Source: a virus
Length of the DNA stretch: 47,987 nt
Strand: one strand, 5' to 3'
IMG/VR virus record: IMGVR_UViG_3300037558_000967
Span: 1 to 47,987 of that record
The translations under genes were made by a program, and so were the position numbers. Every line of letters begins with the position of its first letter. The stretch's first letter is position 1. The notes beneath the pieces are model-generated. The model searched no databases. It saw nothing but the letters and a program-made list of their open reading frames with translations, and was not told the DNA's origin. Below, one piece after another: positions 1 to 7,949 of this stretch.

Positions 1-107
1 TAATAATGAGTAAACGTAAAGACAGTGTTGCCAAAGTCTTAATCATAGACATCGAATGGCAGCCCGCACTCGCCTACGTGTGGCGAATGTGGAAAGAAAA
101 CATCCAA
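1..107 (+). repeat. Inverted copy of 47635-47741 (probable assembly or amplification chimera)
   Basis: These 107 bases are an exact reverse complement of 47635-47741. They carry, on the plus strand, the first 34 codons of the exonuclease gene that lies on the minus strand at 47005-47736. At base 104-107 (CCAA) the sequence switches into the direct repeat that begins at 47861, where CCAA also occurs, so the junction has a 4-base microhomology. This is what fold-back chimeras from multiple displacement amplification or assembly look like. The plus-strand reading frame that runs from base 6 through the junction is therefore not a gene. Confidence 0.9.
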
Positions 108-230
108 GGATCGCCCGGCACTTCATCTGAATTAGCAGACCGATTTGCCGACTTGCTCAGCTCAAGCTGTATAAACTCTTCAAAGTTATTCATTAAACCA
201 CTCCTGCGGTATAGTTCCTTCGGCCCACTT
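104..230 (+). repeat. Direct terminal repeat, left copy (circular overlap)
   Basis: These 127 bases are identical to 47861-47987. The copy holds, on the minus strand, the end of the endonuclease I gene and the first 30 codons of the 73-residue gene whose full copy lies at 47729-47950. Overlapping the two copies closes the sequence into a circle and makes the minus-strand operon continuous, so the genome is circularly permuted or was circularised by the assembler. Confidence 0.93.
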
Positions 231-548
231 GAAGCCGTGCTTCTCTGCCCACTCCCAGTACATCATCGAGTTCTTTGACTTGGTGATGCGGTTGTTAGCT
301 CGTTGGAAAACAAACCTAATATCGAGAGATGGATTGTCTTTTCTAACTCGGCGCATTTTTCCTCTAGCTCTTGCGTCGAAATACCCTTTACATTCAATGT
401 AAATTCCATTAGGGAGCCTAAAGTCCGGGATGTACCGGGAAGGCGTAACGTAACGGATAATGGCGTCTTGTGGTTCATAATCCACGACTTTTTTTCGCTT
501 GCCGAGGGCTTCATACACACTCTTCTCAAACTTACTTCGAAACTTCAA
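186..548 (-). CDS. T7 endonuclease I-like Holliday junction resolvase (gp3 family)
   Basis: The 120-residue product matches T7 endonuclease I, which cuts branched DNA and four-way junctions and resolves replication intermediates before packaging. PDFRLPNGIYIECKG (residues 41-55) holds D42, E52 and K54. The spacing D-10-E-2-K equals that of D55, E65 and K67 in T7, and E8 could be the fourth active-site acid. It is shorter than T7 gp3 (149). The start is TTG: a stop codon lies two codons upstream, and GGAAAGAG precedes it by about 7 bases inside the end of thyX. Its end overlaps the start of the next leftward gene (ATG at 193 in this copy). Confidence 0.9.
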   Translation of the reverse strand: MKFRSKFEKSVYEALGKRKKVVDYEPQDAIIRYVTPSRYIPDFRLPNGIYIECKGYFDARARGKMRRVRKDNPSLDIRFVFQRANNRITKSKNSMMYWEWAEKHGFKWAEGTIPQEWFNE

Positions 549-1206
549 GTGTCAGCTCTTTCCAAGAGACAGGAAAAAGAGGACGAATAATTTCATCCAA
601 CATAGTTGCTACCTCTTGTGTCTCTTTCTGTGCGTGACTATCTGTACGCTGTTTATAAATACGAGCGAACGAAGCAAGGCTTCCTGTCCAGTACCAGCTA
701 GTGTACATCGACTGGGGAAGAACCATACGAGCTTGCTCAGGGGCAACTCCCCCTTCAATCATACTGTTGTACAAGTTCTCGCACTGGGTTATGTGAAGAG
801 AGTATAGATTGTCTATCTCACTTTCCCACGATTCTGCCGTACCTTTGAACAGGATAGACTTAACAACGTCTTCTGAGCTACCTTGCTTTGCACCGTTAGT
901 AGGACGACCTCGCCAAACCTCAGGGTAGAAAAACTCAGGAGTGTCGTCAACGTAACGTCTAGATACTTCATTCTCTGTCATACCAACCTTGTGCTTGAAC
1001 AATTGCCTAGCAACAAAGATTGGAACAGTTACACGAACTGTGATAACAGGGTGACTGAAAGGTGTCCAGTGCCCGTTAGAAGCTAGGTACTTGATAAGCT
1101 TCTCATCACTTTCGTCAAACTTATCTTTGTGTTTGTCAAAAGATACACGAGCAGCATTCACAACCGTCAAGTCACTACCCATGTGGTCAACATAATCAAC
1201 TTTCAT
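532..1206 (-). CDS. thyX: Flavin-dependent thymidylate synthase ThyX
   Basis: The 224-residue product makes dTMP from dUMP using FAD, NADPH and methylenetetrahydrofolate. The family signature RHRxxSxNExSxR appears in altered form as KHKVGMTENEVSRR (residues 71-84), preceded by RQLF. The C-terminal region has PQSMYT and an arginine-rich stretch ending in AQKE, in line with the dUMP-binding part of the family. The lysines in place of the signature arginines and the Met-Thr in place of the Ser region suggest a divergent phage branch; the downstream NExSRR core is intact. It starts at ATG 1206, overlapping the nuclease gene by 11 bases, and overlaps endonuclease I by 17. It works with the phage's ribonucleotide reductase to supply dTTP. 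Confidence 0.93.
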   Translation of the reverse strand: MKVDYVDHMGSDLTVVNAARVSFDKHKDKFDESDEKLIKYLASNGHWTPFSHPVITVRVTVPIFVARQLFKHKVGMTENEVSRRYVDDTPEFFYPEVWRGRPTNGAKQGSSEDVVKSILFKGTAESWESEIDNLYSLHITQCENLYNSMIEGGVAPEQARMVLPQSMYTSWYWTGSLASFARIYKQRTDSHAQKETQEVATMLDEIIRPLFPVSWKELTLEVSK

Positions 1207-2065
1207 TTAATTTAATCTCCGGTACACTGGCCAATGGTTCTCGTTTTACTTCTGTTAAGTATCGAGGCCCTGTGCTGTAAGCAAAGGCTCGAAGCTTTAT
1301 ACCTCGGTCTTCACAGCATCGGAACTTGTGAGCGCAGTAGCTACAACCAGTAGGCAGCTTCATGTTACCACTCTTACCATCTGGCACGGGTTCGTAACAA
1401 GGTTCAGGCGGTGTATCTTCTGCGATAACCTCTTTAAGCTCTTCGATACGTGGCTTCGGCTGGTGATGGTCAATGACTACAGGCCCAAGGTAACTTACAC
1501 AGATGTCTCCTGCGACCTTGTCAAACGCCACCCACGCAGCCGGTTCACCCGGAGTAAGCTCGTGAGCGTACCCCGAAAGCTGATCGACGTAACCAAAAGG
1601 ATCGTCTTGAGTTACAGTATCCGTTTCAAATTTCTTGTATCCGTAAGGGCTTGCCGATTTGACATCCACCACGACACCGTCAATGATCGCGTCAATGTGG
1701 CCCTTGACACCGTTGACTTCAACTTCCCTTTGCTCGTCGGTAACACTGTGTCCTGACTCCTTGATTAGAAATAGCAGCATCTCTTCGATAAGAGCGCCGT
1801 ACATAAACTTGAGATAAGTCTTTGGAAGCATGGGCTCTTTTGTGCCTTCCTCAGGATGGGCTTCGTACCACATCTGTCGGTTAGGTTTACCCAGTGCTGA
1901 GAAACGAAGAGGAGAATCTGGCGTTTTCTGAGCATTCAGGCGAGACTTGAACATCTCACGAACGTTTACACAGAACGCATCTAGATTGTCTTCGTTAATT
2001 TCGTGATCCTTGTCAGGATCGAAGAGGTTGTAAATATCCTCAGGTAAGGTTTTAAGCTCTTTCAA
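1196..2065 (-). CDS. PD-(D/E)XK exonuclease, RecB/Cas4-like
   Basis: The 289-residue product has the RecB-nuclease fold signatures: GALIEEMLL (about 90-98), GHIDAIIDG with D124, VVVDVKSAS with D134 and K136 (the DxK pair), and DQLSGYAHE (161-169), which resembles the QxxxY motif of RecB and Cas4. A C-terminal cysteine group, CSYCAHKFRCC, together with C32, could hold an iron-sulphur cluster as in Cas4 and AddB, but that is inference. It sits between thyX and small genes in the replication block, the place where T7 has its gp6 exonuclease, so a role in host-DNA breakdown or recombination is likely. Confidence 0.82.
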   Translation of the reverse strand: MKELKTLPEDIYNLFDPDKDHEINEDNLDAFCVNVREMFKSRLNAQKTPDSPLRFSALGKPNRQMWYEAHPEEGTKEPMLPKTYLKFMYGALIEEMLLFLIKESGHSVTDEQREVEVNGVKGHIDAIIDGVVVDVKSASPYGYKKFETDTVTQDDPFGYVDQLSGYAHELTPGEPAAWVAFDKVAGDICVSYLGPVVIDHHQPKPRIEELKEVIAEDTPPEPCYEPVPDGKSGNMKLPTGCSYCAHKFRCCEDRGIKLRAFAYSTGPRYLTEVKREPLASVPEIKLNES

Positions 2066-2276
2066 TGTCTATCTCTACTTCATAACCTAAACTAGTTAAA
2101 ATTTCTGTTACGCTTTCTTCCCAGTTAGTCCAATAATTACCGCCTAGGTGGGTATCTCCTTGGTGAATTAGGACTTCTTTTCCGTCTACTGAAATAACGT
2201 ATCTTTCATAGTCGTATGAACCGCAATCATCACAAGTATCCCAACCCTCGGTCCCTTGTATTAGTATTTTAGCCAA
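2052..2276 (-). CDS. Small hypothetical protein with CxxC pair
   Basis: This 74-residue protein of unknown function contains CDDC near residue 15 and an acidic C-terminus. The frame is open further upstream, but the start is most likely TTG at 2276, which follows GAGGAG by 7 bases; that Shine-Dalgarno sequence is formed by the last codons of the upstream gene. Its last 14 bases overlap the start of the nuclease gene, which suggests translational coupling. Confidence 0.7.
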   Translation of the reverse strand: MAKILIQGTEGWDTCDDCGSYDYERYVISVDGKEVLIHQGDTHLGGNYWTNWEESVTEILTSLGYEVEIDIERA

Positions 2277-2280
2277 CAGT

Positions 2281-2499
2281 TTACTCCTCTTCCCAAAGCC
2301 GCACAATAGAGGCATCTAAGTGTTCTCGGTTCTCGGTGTACACGTAATCCACGCCTTCTATGTCGTGTTTTTTGGGGTACTGTTTGAGAACCCGTGTGGC
2401 CTTCTCTCGGGCCTCGTCTTCACTGGCAGCTTCGACGTTGACAGACAAAGTGTCCAGCAACTCTCGTCGTACTTCTGCTCCGAAGCGATATTTGTTCAT
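2281..2499 (-). CDS. Small acidic hypothetical protein
   Basis: This 72-residue protein begins MNKYRFGAEV. The open frame extends upstream through the tRNA gene, so the ATG at 2499, preceded by AAGGA at 8 bases, is chosen as the start. The stretch TLSVNVEAASEDEAREKA resembles the 'EAeSeeEAiek' pattern of DpnD/PcfM-like small proteins, but the match is weak and I do not assign a function. It lies directly downstream of the tRNA and shares a transcript with it. Confidence 0.7.
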   Translation of the reverse strand: MNKYRFGAEVRRELLDTLSVNVEAASEDEAREKATRVLKQYPKKHDIEGVDYVYTENREHLDASIVRLWEEE

Positions 2500-2517
2500 T
2501 CGGGTTATCCTTCTAAC

Positions 2518-2591
2518 TGGCGAGGGAGCGAGGAATCGAACCCCGACCAACAGGTTTGGAATCTGTTGTGCTACCATTACACCACTCCGAC
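2518..2591 (-). tRNA. tRNA-Trp (anticodon CCA)
   Basis: On the minus strand a 74-base cloverleaf can be drawn. It has a D-arm GTG-TAATGGTAG-CAC and an anticodon arm with loop TTCCAAA (anticodon CCA). The T-arm is CGGGG-TTCGATT-CCTCG, the discriminator is G, and the CCA end is encoded. G73 with anticodon CCA fits bacterial tRNA-Trp. The acceptor stem GTCGGAG/CTCCCTC pairs at 5 of 7 positions (mismatches at 2-71 and 3-70), and the last pair of the anticodon stem is A-C, so it is somewhat degenerate. It is co-transcribed with flanking replication genes, downstream of a structured spacer. Confidence 0.85.
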
Positions 2592-2827
2592 CTTGGCCCC
2601 GAGGGCACACCTTTAGGGTGCTACCTCGGGTAAACTATTTTATGGGTTCTCGTGGTTACCTAAACGATTTTTAAGCAGTGCCTCCGCACCACCCCATAGA
2701 AACTGGACACCAGTAACGCTCACAGTGGCGCTCAATACTCATCCCGCGCTGGTGTACCCACGGGCGAGAAGCGCAGAGATAGATAGCTCTCTACGCCCGA
2801 CGACTAGCTCCTAGGGCGAACGGCCTC
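2592..2827 (-). other. Structured non-coding spacer between SSB and tRNA-Trp
   Basis: No convincing reading frame fills these 236 bases. Several stems are visible: CGGGCG (2761-2766) with CGCCCG (2794-2799), enclosing a smaller GAGA/TCTC hairpin; ACACCAG (2707-2713) with CTGGTGT (2749-2755); and a CCGAGG/CCTCGG hairpin just ahead of the tRNA (about 2599-2632). None is followed by a T-run on the minus strand, so terminators are unlikely. A structured RNA, a tRNA-processing leader or a degraded tRNA array are possible. It should be compared with Rfam models. Confidence 0.5.
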
Positions 2828-3376
2828 TTAGAAGGGAATGTCGTCGTCAAGGTCTTCGGGAGTTTCCTCCTTCACCTTCTTAGTCTGTGGCTTCTTAGCC
2901 GTAGTATTCTTCTTGGGCTTATCCTTTGCAGCATCCATAGCACCGAACTCGTCCGTCTCATACGGGACAAGATCAGTAACACGAACAGCCATAACCCAGA
3001 TGCTTTTCTTCTTACCCTTACCCCAGTCCACGATCTTGAGTTTCAGGTCAGCCTTGGAGCCGTTGCCGATCAGGCGGTCTTCACCCCAAGCTTCGTTGTT
3101 GTCGTCGTAGATACGGATAGGATCATTCTTCTCACCCTCGTAGTTAAGCTCGGGCTTACGAATAACAAGGAAGCGACCCTTGTCAGGGTTCTTCGCGTCT
3201 TCCTTATCTTTCAGGCGGTCAAGGAGGCCGTGATCCTTAAGGAAGCCAGTGTCCTCAGGCTCGAACTCCATCGTCCACTCCTTTGCGGTACCCTCGTAGT
3301 TATTGGTGAGGGCCTTGTCGCCTACAATCTTTGCCCAGAAAAGGCGACCACTTGCATATACAATGGTTGAATCCAT
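2828..3376 (-). CDS. Single-stranded DNA-binding protein (gp2.5-like role)
   Basis: The 182-residue product has a beta-rich, acidic and lysine-rich body, a flexible Lys/Thr/Ala linker (about 150-168) and an acidic tail ending DLDDDIPF. That tail is the tip that recruits replication proteins in many bacterial and phage SSBs. It would coat single-stranded DNA at the phage fork. It is the first replication gene after a consensus promoter at 3435-3462, so it can be expressed more strongly than its upstream neighbours. I cannot tell from sequence whether the OB fold is closer to T7 gp2.5 or to another phage SSB family. Confidence 0.85.
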   Translation of the reverse strand: MDSTIVYASGRLFWAKIVGDKALTNNYEGTAKEWTMEFEPEDTGFLKDHGLLDRLKDKEDAKNPDKGRFLVIRKPELNYEGEKNDPIRIYDDNNEAWGEDRLIGNGSKADLKLKIVDWGKGKKKSIWVMAVRVTDLVPYETDEFGAMDAAKDKPKKNTTAKKPQTKKVKEETPEDLDDDIPF

Positions 3377-3434
3377 TTTTAGTTTCTTTCTATTTATCGT
3401 TGCTGTAAGATAACTTCCCTTACCTTACACCCTT

Positions 3435-3462
3435 ATTATAACAGATTTTCAGAATTTGTCAA
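3435..3462 (-). promoter_or_regulatory. Consensus sigma70 promoter for ssb
   Basis: On the minus strand TTGACA (3462-3457) and TATAAT (3440-3435) are both perfect and are 16 bases apart. It reads leftward into ssb, tRNA-Trp, the nuclease and thyX. The -35 box overlaps the stop codon of the 55-residue gene. Confidence 0.9.
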
Positions 3463-3626
3463 GAACTTTTTAAAGTATTTTCTAGATCACTTAATTTTTC
3501 CTTAACTCTATTGATGCGACCTTGAGTTACTCCCGTGTAATCTGAACGCATCCACTTGATCTTGTCATCTATGTCATCAAGAATATCTAACTGATACGAG
3601 TACGTACTTAGTGTGTCTCTGCCCAT
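3459..3626 (-). CDS. Small hypothetical protein overlapping the polymerase end
   Basis: A 55-codon frame starts with ATG inside the last codons of the DNA polymerase gene (in ...LTWAETH) and ends with TGA inside the -35 box of the ssb promoter. The product begins MGRDTLSTYSY and is rich in Asp, Lys and Leu, probably helical. There is no strong Shine-Dalgarno sequence, so it would depend on coupling to the polymerase. It fills an otherwise empty gap in a compact genome; function unknown. Confidence 0.5.
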   Translation of the reverse strand: MGRDTLSTYSYQLDILDDIDDKIKWMRSDYTGVTQGRINRVKEKLSDLENTLKSS

Positions 3627-5482
3627 GTCAATCCAATCTTACTTTCTGCGTCCAACGGGACGTTCATGTTTAGCTTACGACCTGCTTCACGGATAGCTTC
3701 TTCTGCTATCGCAGCGTGGTCGTAAACGTAATCAGGGTGTACGTCGTGCTGCCATTCATCGTGAATGTCTCCTACCTTAAGGCTGTCGAGCTTAAGCTGA
3801 CGAATCCAAGCGTCGAGGATACACGCACCTAGGGCCATAACCCTAGCTCCACCTCCTTGAAGTTTGTAATTAAGGGCAGCGTGAGGCGAAGGACAGATAA
3901 TCTGAGAACCATCAATAAGAGAAACCCTACCCTCGGCTTGTTCTCGCTTACACTCTTCCATCAAGTCACCTATACCTAGACGATCAAGAAAGAGTTGCCT
4001 GATTTTCTCACCCTCGGGAGATACCTCGTACTCGTTACCTCTCCTGTCTTTCTTAACGAACACTGGCAACCCAAGTTGTTTACCAATCTTAGGAGGACCA
4101 GCACCGTAGAGAATAGCGTAGATTAAAGTCTTAGCCTCAGGCCGAGTGATACCTACTACGTCTGCGTTGTACTGGTGGGGGTCACCTTCGACGACCTGTT
4201 TGGTGAAATCTGGACGGTTAAGGTAGTGAGCAAGCATCCGCAGTTCGAGGCCCGCTGCGTCAGTTCCAACAAGAAATCGCTCAGGCCTTGCGGTCCACAA
4301 ATCTCTTGACTCGTATGTAAAGTAACCATCTTTGCCGAGGAGGGGGCGTCCTTTATCTCCCACCCTGACTGCTGGAATGTTTGCAGTGTTAGGTGCTTGG
4401 TGTCTGAATCTGAGCGTATCTGCAACAAACAGTTTACCGTGTATTTTTGAGTCATTTTCACTGTATGCCTCCAGCCAAGTGTTAATCATGTTGGCACGAC
4501 CGTTGACACTCATCCAAGTAGCAATCAGTCGGACCTCGGGTACATCCTCCTCGTCAAGGAATTCCTCAAGAGAGGGGCTTAGTTTCCCTTTGTCGAACGG
4601 CTTCGGGTTCCCGCCGCCACCTTTCTTGGTTTTTGGGGTAAACTCTTTCGGTTCCCAACCGAGGGATACAAGCTTATCAATTCGCTGTGCAGGCGACCCA
4701 AGGTTGAACTCAACATCTTCATACGCATCATACGTTCCGTCGTCGGATGGCTCGATGTGGTATCGCTCAACATCGCGTTGATATATGGATGTAAGGACTC
4801 CAGCTTTCGTGTACATATTTCTTTTTGCAACGTGTACTCTTTCTGCTGGAAATGCTTTTCGGATTTCATCCGTGAGTTCATGTTCAATCTCCCTTAGTTC
4901 TTGATACAAAGCAAGAGCACGAGCACCATCAAAGTAGAACCCGTTCTTCCTTTGTTGCTCAATAATCTCGGTCATACGGTGCTGTATCCAGATGCTACGC
5001 TCGTCGAAGTCAATCGAGTTAAGTGTTCGCATCAGACGGATAAACAGCTTAGCTGTGATGTAAACGTCCATGTGACAGTACTCTACCATTTCATCGGTGA
5101 GCTGGGAGAAATCATCGAACTGGATTTTGTTGTGTCCCATGCGCTCACCCCAAGCATCCAGAGAGTGACCACCGGAGATACTCGGACTGTAGAGGGTGCT
5201 CAGTACAAGCGTGTCGATGCAGTTACTACTGTTCAAACCTACATCGAAGAACTTGTTGAGGACGGGGGCGTCGAACTTGAGAATGTTGTGACCAACATAC
5301 ACCGTGTTCTGTTCTCGCTCGGAGAACCATTGAGCGATTTCATCGTGACCGATACACGCCCCCTTTTCGTTTGTCTTTAGGTTCCTCCAGCACATACACC
5401 AAATGACGCTAGGGAAAAGACTGTCACCTTCAATGTCAATTACGTAGGTACTTTGGGCCTGTTTTTCCCAATCTTTGTACAT
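3608..5482 (-). CDS. Family A DNA polymerase with 3'-5' exonuclease (T7 gp5-like)
   Basis: The 624-residue replicative polymerase is close to T7 gp5 (704). The N-terminal proofreading domain shows DIEGD (D16, E18), GHNILKFDAPVL and a YCHMDVYIT motif. The polymerase domain shows motif A VGTDAAGLELRMLAHYL, motif B RPEAKTLIYAILYG and motif C GDIHDEWQHDV. In motif B the residue equal to E. coli Phe762 is Tyr, as in T7, a state usually linked to virulent phages. No thioredoxin-binding loop can be judged by eye. ATG 5482 follows GGAGA by 7 bases. It acts with the primase-helicase directly upstream. Confidence 0.96.
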   Translation of the reverse strand: MYKDWEKQAQSTYVIDIEGDSLFPSVIWCMCWRNLKTNEKGACIGHDEIAQWFSEREQNTVYVGHNILKFDAPVLNKFFDVGLNSSNCIDTLVLSTLYSPSISGGHSLDAWGERMGHNKIQFDDFSQLTDEMVEYCHMDVYITAKLFIRLMRTLNSIDFDERSIWIQHRMTEIIEQQRKNGFYFDGARALALYQELREIEHELTDEIRKAFPAERVHVAKRNMYTKAGVLTSIYQRDVERYHIEPSDDGTYDAYEDVEFNLGSPAQRIDKLVSLGWEPKEFTPKTKKGGGGNPKPFDKGKLSPSLEEFLDEEDVPEVRLIATWMSVNGRANMINTWLEAYSENDSKIHGKLFVADTLRFRHQAPNTANIPAVRVGDKGRPLLGKDGYFTYESRDLWTARPERFLVGTDAAGLELRMLAHYLNRPDFTKQVVEGDPHQYNADVVGITRPEAKTLIYAILYGAGPPKIGKQLGLPVFVKKDRRGNEYEVSPEGEKIRQLFLDRLGIGDLMEECKREQAEGRVSLIDGSQIICPSPHAALNYKLQGGGARVMALGACILDAWIRQLKLDSLKVGDIHDEWQHDVHPDYVYDHAAIAEEAIREAGRKLNMNVPLDAESKIGLTWAETH

Positions 5483-5525
5483 GTATTTCTCCAGTTATTG
5501 TTTTTGTTTTAGGAGTATTGTATTG

Positions 5526-5657
5526 TTAAACCCGTGAAAGTAGGTCTTCTTGGTACTTTTTAGGTACTTCGTGCCAAAAATCTACTGCAGCAGGGCTTCC
5601 CGCTGTCTCTTCACAGTACAATTTCCACGCTTTTTCAATCTTATCCGTCCATTTCAT
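5526..5657 (-). CDS. Small hypothetical protein (43 aa) overlapping helicase end
   Basis: The frame starts at ATG 5657 inside the last codons of the helicase gene and reads MKWTDKIEKAWKLYCEETAG onward, ending LLSRV. It bridges most of the gap between helicase and polymerase. Coding seems likely because the overlap style (start within the upstream stop region) is used throughout this operon, but the Shine-Dalgarno sequence is weak (AGGA, 10 bases). Function unknown. Confidence 0.55.
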   Translation of the reverse strand: MKWTDKIEKAWKLYCEETAGSPAAVDFWHEVPKKYQEDLLSRV

Positions 5658-7272
5658 CGAACTCGTGTCCTGTGTTGGTACCACCGTGCTCGTACTCGTA
5701 GGCTAGTTCGTCGGACAGTTCGTCCAACCGACCAGTCATTTCGTTGTAGTGAAGGTAGCAAGCAGGACCAGTGCGACCATACTTACGGTTCTTCTCTACG
5801 GTGATACGGGTGATGTTACGACGCCACTCGTTCAAGTCCTTCTTGTCACGTTCAAGACGAAGGATGAGGTTGGCGACTTGCTCAGGGCCAGCCGAGCCAC
5901 GGACCTGTCCTTGCCGGTTAACGTGGATAACGCAGAACACAGCAATGTCGAGGTTCATGGTTAGCGTCTTGATCTTGGTGCTAATCTCGTCAAGCTGCTT
6001 ACGTTCATCCCCAGACTGGTCAGACACAATAATGGACAAGTGATCGACCATAATGTACTTACAGCCCAGAGCTGCCATGTGTCGGATTTTGGCAAGGACA
6101 ACATCAATGTCGTTGCTACCAAAGTGATCCCAAATAACGACACGATCCGTGTTGATGGTTTCTTCATAAGCTTCTGCAAGCTCCTCTTCCGTACGCTCCA
6201 CGTCAGGGAAGTGATACGGCTTGTTCTTGTGGATGGACATCAGACCAAGGGCCAAGTCACGCTTCGGTTCTTCAAGGTGAAGGAAGCCGACACCGACATC
6301 CTCTTGCTTGAGTTCCTCGTTGAACAGGAGGGCGTACTCGATCTCCTTCATCACACTCGTCTTACCGATACCAGTCTCAGCAGTCATAAGCACAAGCTCA
6401 CTGGTACGAATACCAAAAGTCTTGGAGTTAAGACCCTTCCACGGGTACGGAATAGAGCGAGGCTCCACGTACTTGAGAATTTCATCCTTTAGACGAGCGT
6501 CTGAGCCCAACTGGATACCATCTGGCATGTAAGTGGGGGCACGATACCACTCGTCCACGTAAGCCTTTCCTTGGCCTTCTAGGAGGTAGTCGTTGGCGTC
6601 CTTGAACTTGTCTAGCTTGAGGATTTTAACCTTGCCGGGATCGAACAAGATGGCACACTCTTTAGCGGCTTTCTGTCCGGGATCATCGCTGTCAAAGTTG
6701 AAGATGATAGTCTCAAATGAGTTTAGGTACTCGAAGTTAGCCACTACTTCCTTCTTCGCTGACGACGCACTCATGACAGCTACGTTGGGGTAACGAGAGC
6801 CGGTGATCTGGAACGCTGCCATAGCGTCGTACACACCCTCGGTTACAGTGATCGATCGACCACCTTGCGGGAAGGAGTTCTGACCAAAGAGCTTGGTGTC
6901 CTTGATGGTCCCCTCTGTCTTGAACTTCTTACCCTCGTACCGCACTTGGTTACCGACGTGCTGGTTGTCCTGCGAGAACTTCGGGAAGACAGCCTCGATA
7001 GGGTTGTCGTCCTTCTGGCTCACGGACACCTGATACTTGGCAACCGTCGTAGCGTCTAGACCACGAGCCTTGATACCCGGCATCTTGACAGATGGCAACG
7101 GGATAATATCTGTAGTACTTTTCTTTTCCAATTTAGCGATGGCTCCCTTGTTATTATAGTTCTTGTGGTAGTCGCAATCGAACCCGAAGCAGTGCTCGTG
7201 GTCGTCGTAAATCCCTAGGTTGTCCTCACTACCGCACTTTGGACAGGTGTCGTGACGGACGAAATTTGACAA
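5641..7272 (-). CDS. Primase-helicase (T7 gp4-like)
   Basis: The 543-residue fusion unwinds DNA and makes primers at the fork. In order it has a zinc finger (CPKC at about 10-13, then HCFGFDCDYH), a TOPRIM domain with VTEGVYDAMAAF and IIFNFDSDDPGQKAA, and a RecA-like hexameric helicase. The helicase has Walker A AETGIGKTS, Walker B YIMVDHLS, and a C-terminal VIHVNRQGQVRGSAG segment like the DnaB H4 region. The length is close to T7 gp4 (566). The start is TTG at 7272 with GGAGGG 7 bases upstream. The gene lies just upstream of the polymerase, as in T7-like replication blocks. Confidence 0.95.
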   Translation of the reverse strand: MSNFVRHDTCPKCGSEDNLGIYDDHEHCFGFDCDYHKNYNNKGAIAKLEKKSTTDIIPLPSVKMPGIKARGLDATTVAKYQVSVSQKDDNPIEAVFPKFSQDNQHVGNQVRYEGKKFKTEGTIKDTKLFGQNSFPQGGRSITVTEGVYDAMAAFQITGSRYPNVAVMSASSAKKEVVANFEYLNSFETIIFNFDSDDPGQKAAKECAILFDPGKVKILKLDKFKDANDYLLEGQGKAYVDEWYRAPTYMPDGIQLGSDARLKDEILKYVEPRSIPYPWKGLNSKTFGIRTSELVLMTAETGIGKTSVMKEIEYALLFNEELKQEDVGVGFLHLEEPKRDLALGLMSIHKNKPYHFPDVERTEEELAEAYEETINTDRVVIWDHFGSNDIDVVLAKIRHMAALGCKYIMVDHLSIIVSDQSGDERKQLDEISTKIKTLTMNLDIAVFCVIHVNRQGQVRGSAGPEQVANLILRLERDKKDLNEWRRNITRITVEKNRKYGRTGPACYLHYNEMTGRLDELSDELAYEYEHGGTNTGHEFDEMDG

Positions 7273-7293
7273 TCAATTACCCTCCGTTACTTA

Positions 7294-7797
7294 TTATTCA
7301 GTGATTTTAGCAGTACCATCCAGAATCTTTCTAAAGATTCTCATGGTTATGCCTTCATCGAAATCAGTAAGAATTAAATGATTTTTGTGCTTGTCGCTAG
7401 GCTCCCCGGTGAGATAGTGTATATCTGGCTCATCATCTAAAATGAAATAGTCGTCAACCTCAGGGTGATCAATTAACCATTTGTTTATTCGATCATACCG
7501 CCAAGGTGTCTCTCTACAACAGTACAAATCCTTGTGAAACAACTCTGGAAGTATCCCCTGAGATATACAGTGATCGTGAACATCTCCGGGTCCGTGAACA
7601 CCAAATTTCCAAAACCCTGTTCTAATCCAACTGGTGTGTAGAACAATTCTTCTATTTTGTTTAAGACAAGCTTCATTAACCATTGAGACAGCACAGGGGT
7701 CGAAAGTAGTCACAATTGGTTCTGTTTGATTTGGTAGCATGTAGGCCCTACCCGGTATCAATACTCCGTCTATATCTAGAAAAAGTATCCTACTCAC
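7294..7797 (-). CDS. HAD-superfamily phosphatase
   Basis: The 167-residue product has HAD motif I as LFLDIDGVL (nucleophile D8, acid D10), motif II as LHTSW and the acidic motif as FILDDEPD. It resembles the HAD domains seen in nucleic-acid repair proteins, so a 5'- or 3'-end phosphatase on nucleic acid or nucleotides is plausible, but the substrate cannot be read from sequence. Its start is GTG at 7797, overlapping the stop of the upstream membrane gene (GTGA). Confidence 0.8.
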   Translation of the reverse strand: MSRILFLDIDGVLIPGRAYMLPNQTEPIVTTFDPCAVSMVNEACLKQNRRIVLHTSWIRTGFWKFGVHGPGDVHDHCISQGILPELFHKDLYCCRETPWRYDRINKWLIDHPEVDDYFILDDEPDIHYLTGEPSDKHKNHLILTDFDEGITMRIFRKILDGTAKITE

Positions 7798-7949
7798 AGA
7801 CGACGAACCCAGTTCACCACGTCCCGTCCCTGAGGCTGGGGATCAGTGACGAGGAAAAGAGTCATAACCAAACCAAAAACAACTCCTGCTGGTACAGCAA
7901 TAACCAGACCTACTAAAGTGTAAAGAACTTTGTTCATAAAATCATTCAT
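7794..7949 (-). CDS. Small single-pass membrane protein
   Basis: The 51-residue product has one strongly hydrophobic segment (about residues 7-34, from VLYTLVGLV) and a short basic tail. ATG 7949 follows AGGAGA and is preferred over the upstream in-frame start. It overlaps both neighbours by a few bases (ATGA and GTGA styles). Function unknown. Confidence 0.75.
   Translation of the reverse strand: MNDFMNKVLYTLVGLVIAVPAGVVFGLVMTLFLVTDPQPQGRDVVNWVRRL

Noticed and set aside
6-278. Plus-strand reading frame at the left end matching the exonuclease N-terminus
   Set aside because: It runs from the inverted artefact into the direct repeat, so the frame after residue 34 is antisense to other genes.
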